The position numbers and the translations under genes are program-made. Below are positions 41,767 through 48,848 of a stretch of 64,000 bases of DNA, in pieces. The notes below the pieces were generated by a model, which saw only the letters and a list, made by a program, of their open reading frames with translations, ran no database searches and was not told the origin of the DNA. The stretch spans positions 72,276-136,275 of the forward strand of contig CARCZS010000002.1 of NCBI GenBank assembly GCA_948956705.1. Reading direction: 5' to 3'. The stretch comes from an uncultured Phocaeicola sp. GTDB lineage: Bacteria > Bacteroidota > Bacteroidia > Bacteroidales > Bacteroidaceae. Each line of letters begins with the position of its first letter. Position 1 is the stretch's first letter.

Positions 41767-42359
41767 AGATACTTATAGACAATGGGCATGGAGAAAATAC
41801 ACCGGGTAAACGCAGCCCGGATGGAACTTTCAGGGAGTATGCCTATACAAGAGAAATTGCGGATGAAGTCGTGCGTGAACTGGCTAAACGTGGCTATGTA
41901 GCGGAACGCATTGTTAAGGAGAACTTGGACGTGCCTTTGGCTGAACGTGCAAGGCGTGTGAACGAGATTTGCGCCCGATATGGAGCTAATAACGTGTTGC
42001 TTGTTTCCATCCACTGCAATGCTGCCGGGAATGGCGAATGGATGAATGCCCGTGGATGGTCTGCCTATACCACTAAGGGCAAAACGAAAGCTGACGAACT
42101 GGCAAACCGAATGTATGATGCTGCCGCTTGCTTTATTACCGGGCAAAAGATTAGGCGTGACTATTCGGATGGCGACCCGGATTGGGAGGAAAATTTTTAC
42201 ATCCTTTCCAAGACGAAATGCCCGGCTGTATTGACGGAAAATTTCTTCATGGATAACAAGGAAGATATTGCTTACCTTACATCTATGGAGGGGAAACAAA
42301 ACATTGTGAACACCCACGTAGAGGGTATAATCCAATACATCAAGGAATATGAGAAATAA
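41763..42359 (+). CDS. N-acetylmuramoyl-L-alanine amidase (endolysin, Amidase_3)
   Basis: 198 residues, one domain. Zinc ligands and catalytic residues are in place: 'IDNGHGENTPGKRSPDG' (H9), an acidic residue near position 25, 'VSIHCNAAG' (H84) and 'LTENFFMDN' (E159). It cuts the amide bond between muramic acid and L-alanine in peptidoglycan. There is no signal peptide, so release depends on the holin-like protein encoded just before. It overlaps the next gene by 11 bases. Confidence 0.9.
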   Translation: MKILIDNGHGENTPGKRSPDGTFREYAYTREIADEVVRELAKRGYVAERIVKENLDVPLAERARRVNEICARYGANNVLLVSIHCNAAGNGEWMNARGWSAYTTKGKTKADELANRMYDAAACFITGQKIRRDYSDGDPDWEENFYILSKTKCPAVLTENFFMDNKEDIAYLTSMEGKQNIVNTHVEGIIQYIKEYEK

Positions 42360-42966
42360 AGCGTTTTTGATATTAATCGCCCTCTGTGGGCTTTTGATGG
42401 CGGCTACCTTTGGGCTATGGGCTTATTGTTCCAAGTTGAAATCAGAAAAGGAAAGATTGGATGGCAACCAAACCGCCTTGTTGGAGAAAATTGAATTTTA
42501 CCAAACAGAATCCGGAAAATCCGCTGCTTCTGTACAGGCATTGACTTTATCCAAGTCTGAGGTGGAAAAGCATTGTGCCGACTTGACGAATACCGTTAAG
42601 GAACTTGACTTGAAAGTAAAGAGGTTACAAGCGGCTTCCACGAATGCAACAAAAACGGAGGTGGAGGTACAAACCATAGTTAAGGATAGCATTATATACC
42701 GTGATACATCCTATCTTAAAGTCCAAGCGATACGATGGAAAGACCCGTGGATAAATGTTGATGGCTTAATCATGCCCGATAAGAAACTAGATTTACGCAT
42801 ACAATCTGTAGATACCCTATTTCAAGTAGTGCATAGAGTGCCTAAGCAATGGTTGTTTTTCCGATGGGGAACAAAGGCTATTAGGCAAGAAGTTGTAAGT
42901 AGCAATCCCCATACCAAAATAGTGTATTCGGAATATATAGAATTGAAGAAACGGAAAAAGAAATGA
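42349..42966 (+). CDS. Spanin-like membrane/coiled-coil protein
   Basis: 205 residues: N-terminal membrane anchor (about 4-24, AFLILIALCGLLMAATFGLW), a coiled coil to about residue 100, then a beta-rich end domain. It overlaps the amidase gene and is the last phage gene. This layout fits an inner-membrane spanin that helps open the outer membrane, although the C-terminal domain is unusual for one. Confidence 0.5.
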   Translation: MRNKAFLILIALCGLLMAATFGLWAYCSKLKSEKERLDGNQTALLEKIEFYQTESGKSAASVQALTLSKSEVEKHCADLTNTVKELDLKVKRLQAASTNATKTEVEVQTIVKDSIIYRDTSYLKVQAIRWKDPWINVDGLIMPDKKLDLRIQSVDTLFQVVHRVPKQWLFFRWGTKAIRQEVVSSNPHTKIVYSEYIELKKRKKK

Positions 42967-43002
42967 TTAGGTGTTAGTAATAGAGTAGAACTTTTGTTCT
43001 GA

Positions 43003-43034
43003 GCCGGGTTCGCTGTGAAGTGCGCCCGGTTTTT
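43003..43034 (+). terminator. Terminator of the lysis operon
   Basis: CCGGG (43004-43008) pairs with CCCGG (43025-43029), with further pairing around it, followed by TTTTTCTTT. Lies 37 bases after the last phage gene. Confidence 0.75.
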
Positions 43035-43035
43035 C

Positions 43036-43066
43036 TTTGTCCTTTGAAATAAAAGTCATATCTTTG
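43036..43066 (+). promoter_or_regulatory. Consensus promoter at the prophage right end
   Basis: TTTG (43036-43039), 19 bases, TATCTTTG (43059-43066): exact match to the Bacteroides consensus. No open frame follows, only a region with two strong hairpins. Confidence 0.65.
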
Positions 43067-43072
43067 CAGTAC

Positions 43073-43200
43073 CGATTCTGAAAATCGGTGTTGCATTGTA
43101 CCCCTGTATTCTTCTTTTGGAGAGGCAGGGGTATTCAACAAAAATGCAAAAGTTCTACTATAGTTCTACGAAAAATTGAAATAGTCTCGCAAGTGACTGA
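43073..43200 (+). ncRNA. Possible structured small RNA near attachment site
   Basis: Directly after the consensus promoter: ACCGATT/AATCGGT (43071-43089) is a 7-bp hairpin, and TACCCCTG/CAGGGGTA (about 43099-43133) an 8-bp hairpin with a 19-base loop. No good coding frame and no clear terminator. The 3' end is uncertain. It could also be just structured attachment-site DNA. Confidence 0.3.
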
Positions 43201-43238
43201 TACTCAAAGTTAGGTTAGAAGTTTCCTAAACATTAGAT

Positions 43239-43266
43239 AGGGGTTCGATTCCCCTCTGGGGTACCA
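43239..43266 (+). other. tRNA 3'-half remnant; probable attR
   Basis: AGGGG-TTCGATT-CCCCT is a perfect T-arm with the conserved TTCGA loop, followed by a 7-base acceptor strand CTGGGGT, discriminator A and CCA. The matching 5' acceptor strand and the D and anticodon arms are missing upstream, where phage sequence lies. This is what remains when a phage integrates into a tRNA gene. The intact tRNA should lie beyond the left end of the prophage. Confidence 0.65.
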
Positions 43267-43369
43267 CACAGGTCAAAACACACTTCACTCTCCCTTTTTA
43301 TCCCCCTTTATGGACAATTACTATCCCATTATCGGAAAATATATACCCCTATTTTCGGAACATGTCCTG

Positions 43370-43377
43370 TATCTTTG
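43370..43377 (+). promoter_or_regulatory. -7 box of the fucosidase gene
   Basis: TATCTTTG matches the Bacteroides -7 consensus, 42 bases before the chosen start. It also shows that the in-frame ATG at 43362 lies upstream of transcription. The -33 box is weak. Confidence 0.5.
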
Positions 43378-43418
43378 ACCTCGAAATAAAACTCATTCTA
43401 ATCTTAAATTACATTTAT

Positions 43419-44807
43419 ATGAATACACGCTTATTATTTATACTCTGCTGCTGCCTGTTGCCCTTTACCCTTAAAGGAGCGGGCAAAGAAGACATGAAAT
43501 GGTTTACCGATGCCAAATTCGGGATGTTTATCCACTGGGGGCTTTATTCACAAACGGCCGGCGAATGGAAGGGACACCCCACACAGGGCGGCGAGCATTT
43601 TATGCTTTATGAACGGATACCGGTAAAAGAATACGCTTTAATCGCCAATGACTTCAACCCGACCGAGTTCAACGCCCGGAAATGGGTAAAGACCGCCAAA
43701 GAAGCCGGCATGAAATATATCGTCATCACCTCCAAACACCATGACGGGTTTGCCATGTATCACTCGGCATGCAGCGATTACAACATCGTTACCCGCACAC
43801 CGTTTGCACGCGACCCGATGAAAGAACTGGCCGATGAATGTCGTAAGCAAGGGCTGAAATTCGGCTTCTATTATTCCTTGGGAAGAGACTGGGAAGACCC
43901 CGATGTCCCCACCAACTGGCCGACCAAAGCCGGCCGAAGCAACACTTGGGACTTTCCCGATGAGGACAATAAAAACCTTCAGGCATATATTGACCGCAAG
44001 GTGCTGCCGCAATTAACCGAACTGCTGACCAATTACGGAGAAATAGCCATGATGTGGTTTGACACTCCCGAAATGGTGACCAAGGAACAAAGCCGTTCCA
44101 TCCGCCAGCTCATTGAACGCCTGCAACCGCATTGCCTCATCAACAGCCGCATCGGAAACGGTCTGGGCGACTATCGCATCATAGAACAGAAATTAATGAA
44201 TGAGATAGACCCGAAACCTTGGGAAGCATGCCTCACTATGGGCGCCAACTGGGGTTACAATAAATATGATACTGTCTACAAGAAGCCCGACATGATGATT
44301 CGCAATCTGGTAGACGTGGTCAGCAAAGGAGGCAATCTGTTGCTGAACATCGGCCCCAACCCCAAAGGCAGTTTTCCGGTACAAACCGAGCCCGGACTCA
44401 AAGCTTTCCGCCAATGGATGAAAACAAACCGGGAAGCCATCTACGGCACCTCTCCCTGGCATACTTACGGCGAGACTTCTCCCCTGGCCAATGGAAAAAG
44501 CGAAGAGGTAAAAGAAGGGTTCCACGATGCCGTATTCGACGGTACACCCGGCAATGCCATTCCCGATTTCAGATATACTGCCAAAGGCAACCATATCTAC
44601 ATTATTGTACGCCACGTGCCTGCCGGCGAGTTTACGCTCCGTGCCTTCAAGGGATACACCGACCGTATCAAGCGCATCACGTTGCTCGACAACAAGAAAG
44701 CCGTCGAATGGAAACAGACCGAAGAAGGACTACGAATCAGCCATATCCAACGCCCTTCCGACGCTTTTCCTGTCTATGTGCTGCAGGTAGAAATGCAAGC
44801 AGAATAA
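43419..44807 (+). CDS. GH29 alpha-L-fucosidase, secreted
   Basis: The start at 43419 gives a signal peptide (MNTRLLFILCCCLLPFTLKG); the earlier ATG precedes the promoter. 462 residues. GH29 features: 'WFTDAKFGMFIHWGLYS' at the N-terminus, 'YIVITSKHHDGFAMYHS', 'GLKFGFYYSLGRDW', and 'MMWFDTPEM' with D215 as nucleophile; 'GGNLLLNIGPNPKGSFP' is the family signature before the C-terminal beta domain. It removes L-fucose from host glycans or milk oligosaccharides, probably in the periplasm. No SusC/D genes are adjacent, so it acts outside a visible polysaccharide locus. Confidence 0.95.
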   Translation: MNTRLLFILCCCLLPFTLKGAGKEDMKWFTDAKFGMFIHWGLYSQTAGEWKGHPTQGGEHFMLYERIPVKEYALIANDFNPTEFNARKWVKTAKEAGMKYIVITSKHHDGFAMYHSACSDYNIVTRTPFARDPMKELADECRKQGLKFGFYYSLGRDWEDPDVPTNWPTKAGRSNTWDFPDEDNKNLQAYIDRKVLPQLTELLTNYGEIAMMWFDTPEMVTKEQSRSIRQLIERLQPHCLINSRIGNGLGDYRIIEQKLMNEIDPKPWEACLTMGANWGYNKYDTVYKKPDMMIRNLVDVVSKGGNLLLNIGPNPKGSFPVQTEPGLKAFRQWMKTNREAIYGTSPWHTYGETSPLANGKSEEVKEGFHDAVFDGTPGNAIPDFRYTAKGNHIYIIVRHVPAGEFTLRAFKGYTDRIKRITLLDNKKAVEWKQTEEGLRISHIQRPSDAFPVYVLQVEMQAE

Positions 44808-44835
44808 ATACTCTCTCTTACATAAAGTTTCTTTT

Positions 44836-44890
44836 GCCGGTTCTTACTGCTTATCCTACGCGTCTAGTGATAAAAAGCAAGAACCGGCTT
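44836..44890 (+). terminator. Terminator of the fucosidase gene
   Basis: GCCGGTTCTT (44836-44845) and AAGAACCGGC (44879-44888) form a 10-bp stem with a long, partly paired loop, followed by TTT. It lies 29 bases after the stop codon. Confidence 0.6.
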
Positions 44891-44956
44891 TAAGCATTCC
44901 CCGCCCTATGAATAAGCCTTTCACTCCCCAAGCATAAGCTTTTTCTTCCTTACATA

Positions 44957-45044
44957 TACTACAGTCCATTGCTGTAGACTATACAGTCCGCTGCTGTAGA
45001 CTATACAGTCCATTGCCGTAGACTGTACGGTCCACTGTGGAAGT
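44957..45044. repeat. Four tandem 22-bp units, each a small hairpin
   Basis: Four adjacent units follow the pattern ctatacagtccattgctg plus taga; the fourth has diverged. Inside units 1-3, ACAG and CTGT are inverted, so each unit can fold. There are no unique spacers, so this is not a CRISPR array. A 114-codon minus-strand frame over it is low-complexity and not called. The rest of 44,891-45,293 shows only a short hairpin (AATCATCC/GGATGATT, 45270-45297) that may end the kbl transcript. Confidence 0.6.
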
Positions 45045-45293
45045 CTGTAATAACCGACAGGAAGAAAAGACGTAGCTGACAGCAAGAAAAGGCTTAACAC
45101 ATAGGAAGAAAGGACATAAGGGGAGGGAGAAAGAAGACTGCCCCCGTAAGCGGCAGAAACAGGCGGAAAACACAAAAAAAGAAGGGAGAATGCCAAAACG
45201 CTGAGACATCGCCCTGTTATGGAACGACAGTAGTCAGAGGTTTGGCACACTCCCTTATCAATCATCCTTTCGGATGAAAGGCGGAACGGATGA

Positions 45294-46484
45294 TTATTTA
45301 ATCACGCCCAATTCTTTACCCACCTTGATAAATGCGGCAATCGCCTTATCCAGATGTTCGTGTTCGTGACCGGCAGACAACTGAACACGAATACGAGCCT
45401 GTCCTTTCGGCACAACCGGATAATAGAAACCAGTTACATAAATACCTTCTTCCTGCATCTTGGCAGCAAAGTCCTGAGACAGTTTTGCATCATACAGCAT
45501 CACTGCACAGATAGCACTCTGAGTCGGTTTGATATCGAAACCGGCAGCCAGCATCTTATCGCGGAAATAAGTTACATTGTCCATCAACTTCGTGTGCAGC
45601 GCATCGCTTTCTTTCAACATCTTGAACATTTCAAGGCTGGCGCCCACAATGGCAGGAGCAACAGAGTTAGAGAACAAATAAGGACGAGAACGCTGACGCA
45701 GCATGTCGATGATTTCTTTCTTACCTGTAGTGAAACCACCCATAGCACCGCCGAATGCCTTACCCAATGTACCGGTGAAGATATCCACACGTCCATACAC
45801 ATCGTATTGTTCGGCTACACCGTGACCGGTCGGACCTACCACGCCTGCCGAGTGTGATTCGTCCACCATTACCAGTGCATCGTACTTCTCTGCCAATTCG
45901 CAAATCTTATCCATCGGAGCCACGTTGCCGTCCATAGAGAACACACCGTCAGTAGCAATGATGCGGTGGCGCTGAGCCTGAGCTTCCTGCAAGCAGCGTT
46001 CCAAATCAGCCATATCTGCATTGGCATAACGATAACGTTTTGCCTTGCACAGACGTACACCATCAATAATGGAAGCATGATTCAATGCGTCAGAAATGAT
46101 TGCATCTTCGTCGGTCAGCAGCGGTTCGAACAAACCACCGTTTGCATCAAAGCAGGCAGCATATAATATTGTATCTTCGGTTTTGAAATAATCAGAGATA
46201 GCAGCTTCCAGTTGTTTGTGCAAGTCCTGAGTTCCACAGATGAAACGTACAGATGACATACCAAAGCCATGAGAGTCCATTGCGTCTTTCGCTGCTTGGA
46301 TCAAACGCTGGTTGTTTGACAATCCTAAGTAGTTGTTCGCACAGAAGTTCAACACTTCTTCTCCTGCATTTACTTTGATATCAGCCTTTTGGGGAGTTGT
46401 AATGATACGTTCGTTTTTATACAATCCGGCTTCTTTGATGCCAGCCAATTCCTTCGTGAGGAACTCTTTCATTTTACCATACAT
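45294..46484 (-). CDS. kbl: 2-amino-3-ketobutyrate CoA ligase (glycine C-acetyltransferase)
   Basis: 396 residues, class II PLP enzyme of the alpha-oxoamine synthase group. 'FCANNYLGLSNNQRLIQAAK', 'VDESHSAGVVGPTGHGVAEQ' (PLP-binding aspartate and histidine) and 'TGTLGKAFGGAMGG', whose lysine forms the Schiff base. It splits 2-amino-3-ketobutyrate with CoA to glycine and acetyl-CoA. It lies head to head with a threonine dehydrogenase gene that makes its substrate, 172 bases apart. Length is typical of Kbl (397). Confidence 0.95.
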   Translation of the reverse strand: MYGKMKEFLTKELAGIKEAGLYKNERIITTPQKADIKVNAGEEVLNFCANNYLGLSNNQRLIQAAKDAMDSHGFGMSSVRFICGTQDLHKQLEAAISDYFKTEDTILYAACFDANGGLFEPLLTDEDAIISDALNHASIIDGVRLCKAKRYRYANADMADLERCLQEAQAQRHRIIATDGVFSMDGNVAPMDKICELAEKYDALVMVDESHSAGVVGPTGHGVAEQYDVYGRVDIFTGTLGKAFGGAMGGFTTGKKEIIDMLRQRSRPYLFSNSVAPAIVGASLEMFKMLKESDALHTKLMDNVTYFRDKMLAAGFDIKPTQSAICAVMLYDAKLSQDFAAKMQEEGIYVTGFYYPVVPKGQARIRVQLSAGHEHEHLDKAIAAFIKVGKELGVIK

Positions 46485-46586
46485 AGCTTTGATTTTATTA
46501 AGTATTAAAGATTAAGTTCAGATATTTCTCTTCGACGGACAAAGTTCTTATTTTTTTTTGAATTTCTGCAAAAATATAAAGAAAAC

Positions 46587-46620
46587 TTTGATAAAATCTG
46601 AATGCTTCTGCCTATCTTTG
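46587..46620 (+). promoter_or_regulatory. Promoter of the threonine dehydrogenase gene
   Basis: TTTG (46587-46590), 22 bases, TATCTTTG (46613-46620). The -7 box is exact; spacing is one base longer than the usual range. The start codon at 46657 is 37 bases further. Confidence 0.6.
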
Positions 46621-46656
46621 CTCGCAAATAGCAAACTAACGTATTATTATTACACT

Positions 46657-47610
46657 ATGAAAAATGTATTAATTATCGGCTCTACCGGTCAGATTGGCTC
46701 AGAGCTAACAATGAAATTAAGAAGTATTTATAATGGTAACATCGTAGCGGGATACATCCCCGGTGCAGAGCCCAAGGGCGAACTGGCAGAATCAGGTCCG
46801 TCGGCTATCGTTGATATCACTAACGAGCAGCAGATTGCCGAAACTGTATCAAAGTATCAGATTGACACTATCTACAACTTGGCAGCTTTGCTGTCGGCCG
46901 TAGCGGAAGCCAAACCGCAGCTTGCATGGAAAATCGGTATGGGCGGTTTGTTCAACGTACTTGAAGTAGCCCGCACTATGAATTGTGCCGTATTTACTCC
47001 GAGTTCTATCGGTGTGTTCGGCAACAACACTCCGAAGGACAAGACTCCGCAGGACACTATCCGCAATCCGCGCACTATGTATGGTGTAACCAAAGTTTCC
47101 GGAGAGTTGCTGAGTGACTACTACAACATCCGCTTCGGTGTCGACACTCGTTCGGTACGTTTCCCGGGCTTGATTTCTTACGTGACTCCTCCGGGCGGCG
47201 GTACAACCGACTATGCTGTAGACATCTATTATTCAGCAGCCAAAGGCGAGAAATTCGTTTGTCCTATCGGTAAAGGTACTTACATGGATATGATGTATAT
47301 GCCGGATGCCTTGCGTGCCGCTATCGAAATCATGGAAGCCGACCCGAGCAAGTTCGTTCACCGCAACTCATTCAACATCGCTTCAATGAGCTTCGATCCT
47401 GAAATCATCTTCAACAAGATTAAGGAATACGAACCTAATTTTGAAATGGAATACAATGTAGACCCATTGCGTCAGGCTATCGCCGAATCATGGCCTAACT
47501 CACTGGACGACACTTGTGCCCGCGAAGAATGGGGCTGGAAACCTGAATACGACTTGGATACCATGACTAAGGACATGCTTGCCAAGCTGAAAGAACGTTT
47601 CAAGAAATAA
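46657..47610 (+). CDS. L-threonine 3-dehydrogenase, short-chain dehydrogenase type
   Basis: The start MKNVLIIGSTGQIGSEL at 46657 is chosen because it opens the Rossmann fold with GxxGxxG and lies just after the promoter. 317 residues. 'IYNLAALLSAVAEAKPQLAW' and 'YGVTKVSGELLSDYY' (Y-x3-K catalytic pair) fit the UDP-galactose epimerase-like threonine dehydrogenases of Bacteroidetes. It oxidises threonine to 2-amino-3-ketobutyrate, which Kbl, encoded divergently, converts to glycine. A general NAD-dependent epimerase is the alternative, but the neighbour argues for threonine. Confidence 0.9.
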   Translation: MKNVLIIGSTGQIGSELTMKLRSIYNGNIVAGYIPGAEPKGELAESGPSAIVDITNEQQIAETVSKYQIDTIYNLAALLSAVAEAKPQLAWKIGMGGLFNVLEVARTMNCAVFTPSSIGVFGNNTPKDKTPQDTIRNPRTMYGVTKVSGELLSDYYNIRFGVDTRSVRFPGLISYVTPPGGGTTDYAVDIYYSAAKGEKFVCPIGKGTYMDMMYMPDALRAAIEIMEADPSKFVHRNSFNIASMSFDPEIIFNKIKEYEPNFEMEYNVDPLRQAIAESWPNSLDDTCAREEWGWKPEYDLDTMTKDMLAKLKERFKK

Positions 47611-47694
47611 ATACTGTCTTAGGAAACCCTACAGCCTTCATAAATCGGTCTTGCCACCGGCTTGTGAAGGCTGTTTTCATAAGTAAAACAAGCT

Positions 47695-48759
47695 ATGAAC
47701 AAGAAACCGATTGCAACAAACCGGAAGGTCGTTACATTTGGAGAAGTGATGCTCCGTCTCACTGCTCCCGACTTCCGCCGTTTCTCCCAAACCAACGAAT
47801 TCATTGCCACGTATGGCGGCAGTGAAGCTAATGTGGCTGTATCGCTCGCCAACTTCGGAATTCCCACAGAGTTTGTCACCCGACTGCCCGACAATGCAAT
47901 GGCTCAGGCATGTATCGCATCGCTCCGTGCCAACGGACTGGGCACGGAAGGAATCGTACTCGGAGGAAAACGTATGGGGCTGTATTTTCTTGAGAGTGGC
48001 GCTTCGTTTCGCAACTCCAATGTGGTGTACGACCGTGAAGGGTCTTCTTTTGCCACCCTGCGCCCCGGCATGATAGACTGGGAAAAGATATTCGCCGATG
48101 CCGGTTGGTTTCATTGGTCGGGCATAGCCGCTTCATTGTCGCAAGAGGGTGCCGACGCCTGTCTGGAAGCCTTACAAACGGCCGACCGTATGGGCTTAAC
48201 TATCTCCTGTGACCTGAATGTGCGCAAGAAATTGTGGAATTACGGACGTTCGGTTGCCGATGTCATGTTGCCCTTGGTGCAATATAGTGATGTAATCTTC
48301 GGTGCAGAGCCCGAATACCAAGAAGTTTTCGGCATCACTCCGGTAGGATTTCAAGCAGTGGACACTGCTTATCCGTTGGAGTTGGAAGGGTTCGAGGCAT
48401 TCGGACAAAAGATATCGGATATAGTGCCGCGCTGCCGGAAAGTATTTTTGGAATTGCGCAACACCGTTACTTCCAACCATAATCTGCTTGCAGCCGTACT
48501 TTATTCCGACCAAACATTAAAATATACGGGTATTTACGATATTACTCACGAAGTCGACCGTGTAGGTACCGGAGATGCCTTTGTAGGAGGAATGATATAC
48601 GGTTTACTTACATATCCCGACAATGACCAAAAAGCATTGGAGTTTGCTCTTGCCGCATCTGCACTGAAAAATACCGTATACGGTGACTTCAATCAGGTGA
48701 CTGTGGAAGAGGTGGAAAGTCTGATGAAAGGAAATACATCGGGAAGGGTAGCCCGATAG
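47695..48759 (+). CDS. kdgK: PfkB-family sugar kinase, probably 2-keto-3-deoxygluconate kinase
   Basis: 354 residues. 'VVTFGEVMLRLTAPDFRRFS' and 'FIATYGGSEANVAVSLANFG' are the sugar-binding N-terminal motifs, 'VDRVGTGDAFVGGMIYGLL' the ATP and catalytic aspartate motif. The 'RLTAP' and 'YGGSEANVAVSLA' segments are typical of KDG kinases acting on pectin and uronate breakdown products. The aldolase gene that often lies next to it is not present, so the substrate is inferred. It ends in a strong terminator. Confidence 0.8.
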   Translation: MNKKPIATNRKVVTFGEVMLRLTAPDFRRFSQTNEFIATYGGSEANVAVSLANFGIPTEFVTRLPDNAMAQACIASLRANGLGTEGIVLGGKRMGLYFLESGASFRNSNVVYDREGSSFATLRPGMIDWEKIFADAGWFHWSGIAASLSQEGADACLEALQTADRMGLTISCDLNVRKKLWNYGRSVADVMLPLVQYSDVIFGAEPEYQEVFGITPVGFQAVDTAYPLELEGFEAFGQKISDIVPRCRKVFLELRNTVTSNHNLLAAVLYSDQTLKYTGIYDITHEVDRVGTGDAFVGGMIYGLLTYPDNDQKALEFALAASALKNTVYGDFNQVTVEEVESLMKGNTSGRVAR

Positions 48760-48783
48760 AGAAGAGAAGAAGAAATAGATAAA

Positions 48784-48825
48784 AAAGAAAGGAGATTCCT
48801 TAGTAGGGAATCTCCTTTCTTTTTA
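48784..48825. terminator. Strong bidirectional terminator
   Basis: GAAAGGAGATTCC (48787-48799) and GGAATCTCCTTTC (48807-48819) form a perfect 13-bp stem with flanking AAA/TTT pairs. It separates the plus-strand kinase from the convergent SecDF gene. Confidence 0.9.
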
Positions 48826-48848
48826 TCTATTGACAATTATAATTCTTA

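Larger units (their letters stand above)
42985..43169. repeat. Short inverted/direct copies of AAAAGTTCTAC
   Basis: GTAGAACTTTT at 42985-42995 is the reverse complement of AAAAGTTCTAC at 43148-43158; TAGTTCTAC follows at 43161-43169. Short repeats like this beside an attachment core resemble arm-type binding sites of a tyrosine integrase. Confidence 0.4.

Noticed and set aside
43180..43266. Complete tRNA gene
   Set aside because: Only the T-arm, acceptor 3' strand and CCA are found; no ACCCCAG-type 5' strand, D-arm or anticodon arm lies at the right distance.
43362..43418. Longer fucosidase start at 43362
   Set aside because: It precedes the -7 box at 43370-43377 and would bury the signal peptide.
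44957..45044. CRISPR array
   Set aside because: The 22-bp units abut each other without unique spacers, and no cas genes are present.
44921..45265. 114-codon minus-strand open frame over the 22-bp repeats
   Set aside because: Its C-terminal part is just the translated tandem repeat, and it has no start signals or recognisable fold beyond a chance hydrophobic stretch.
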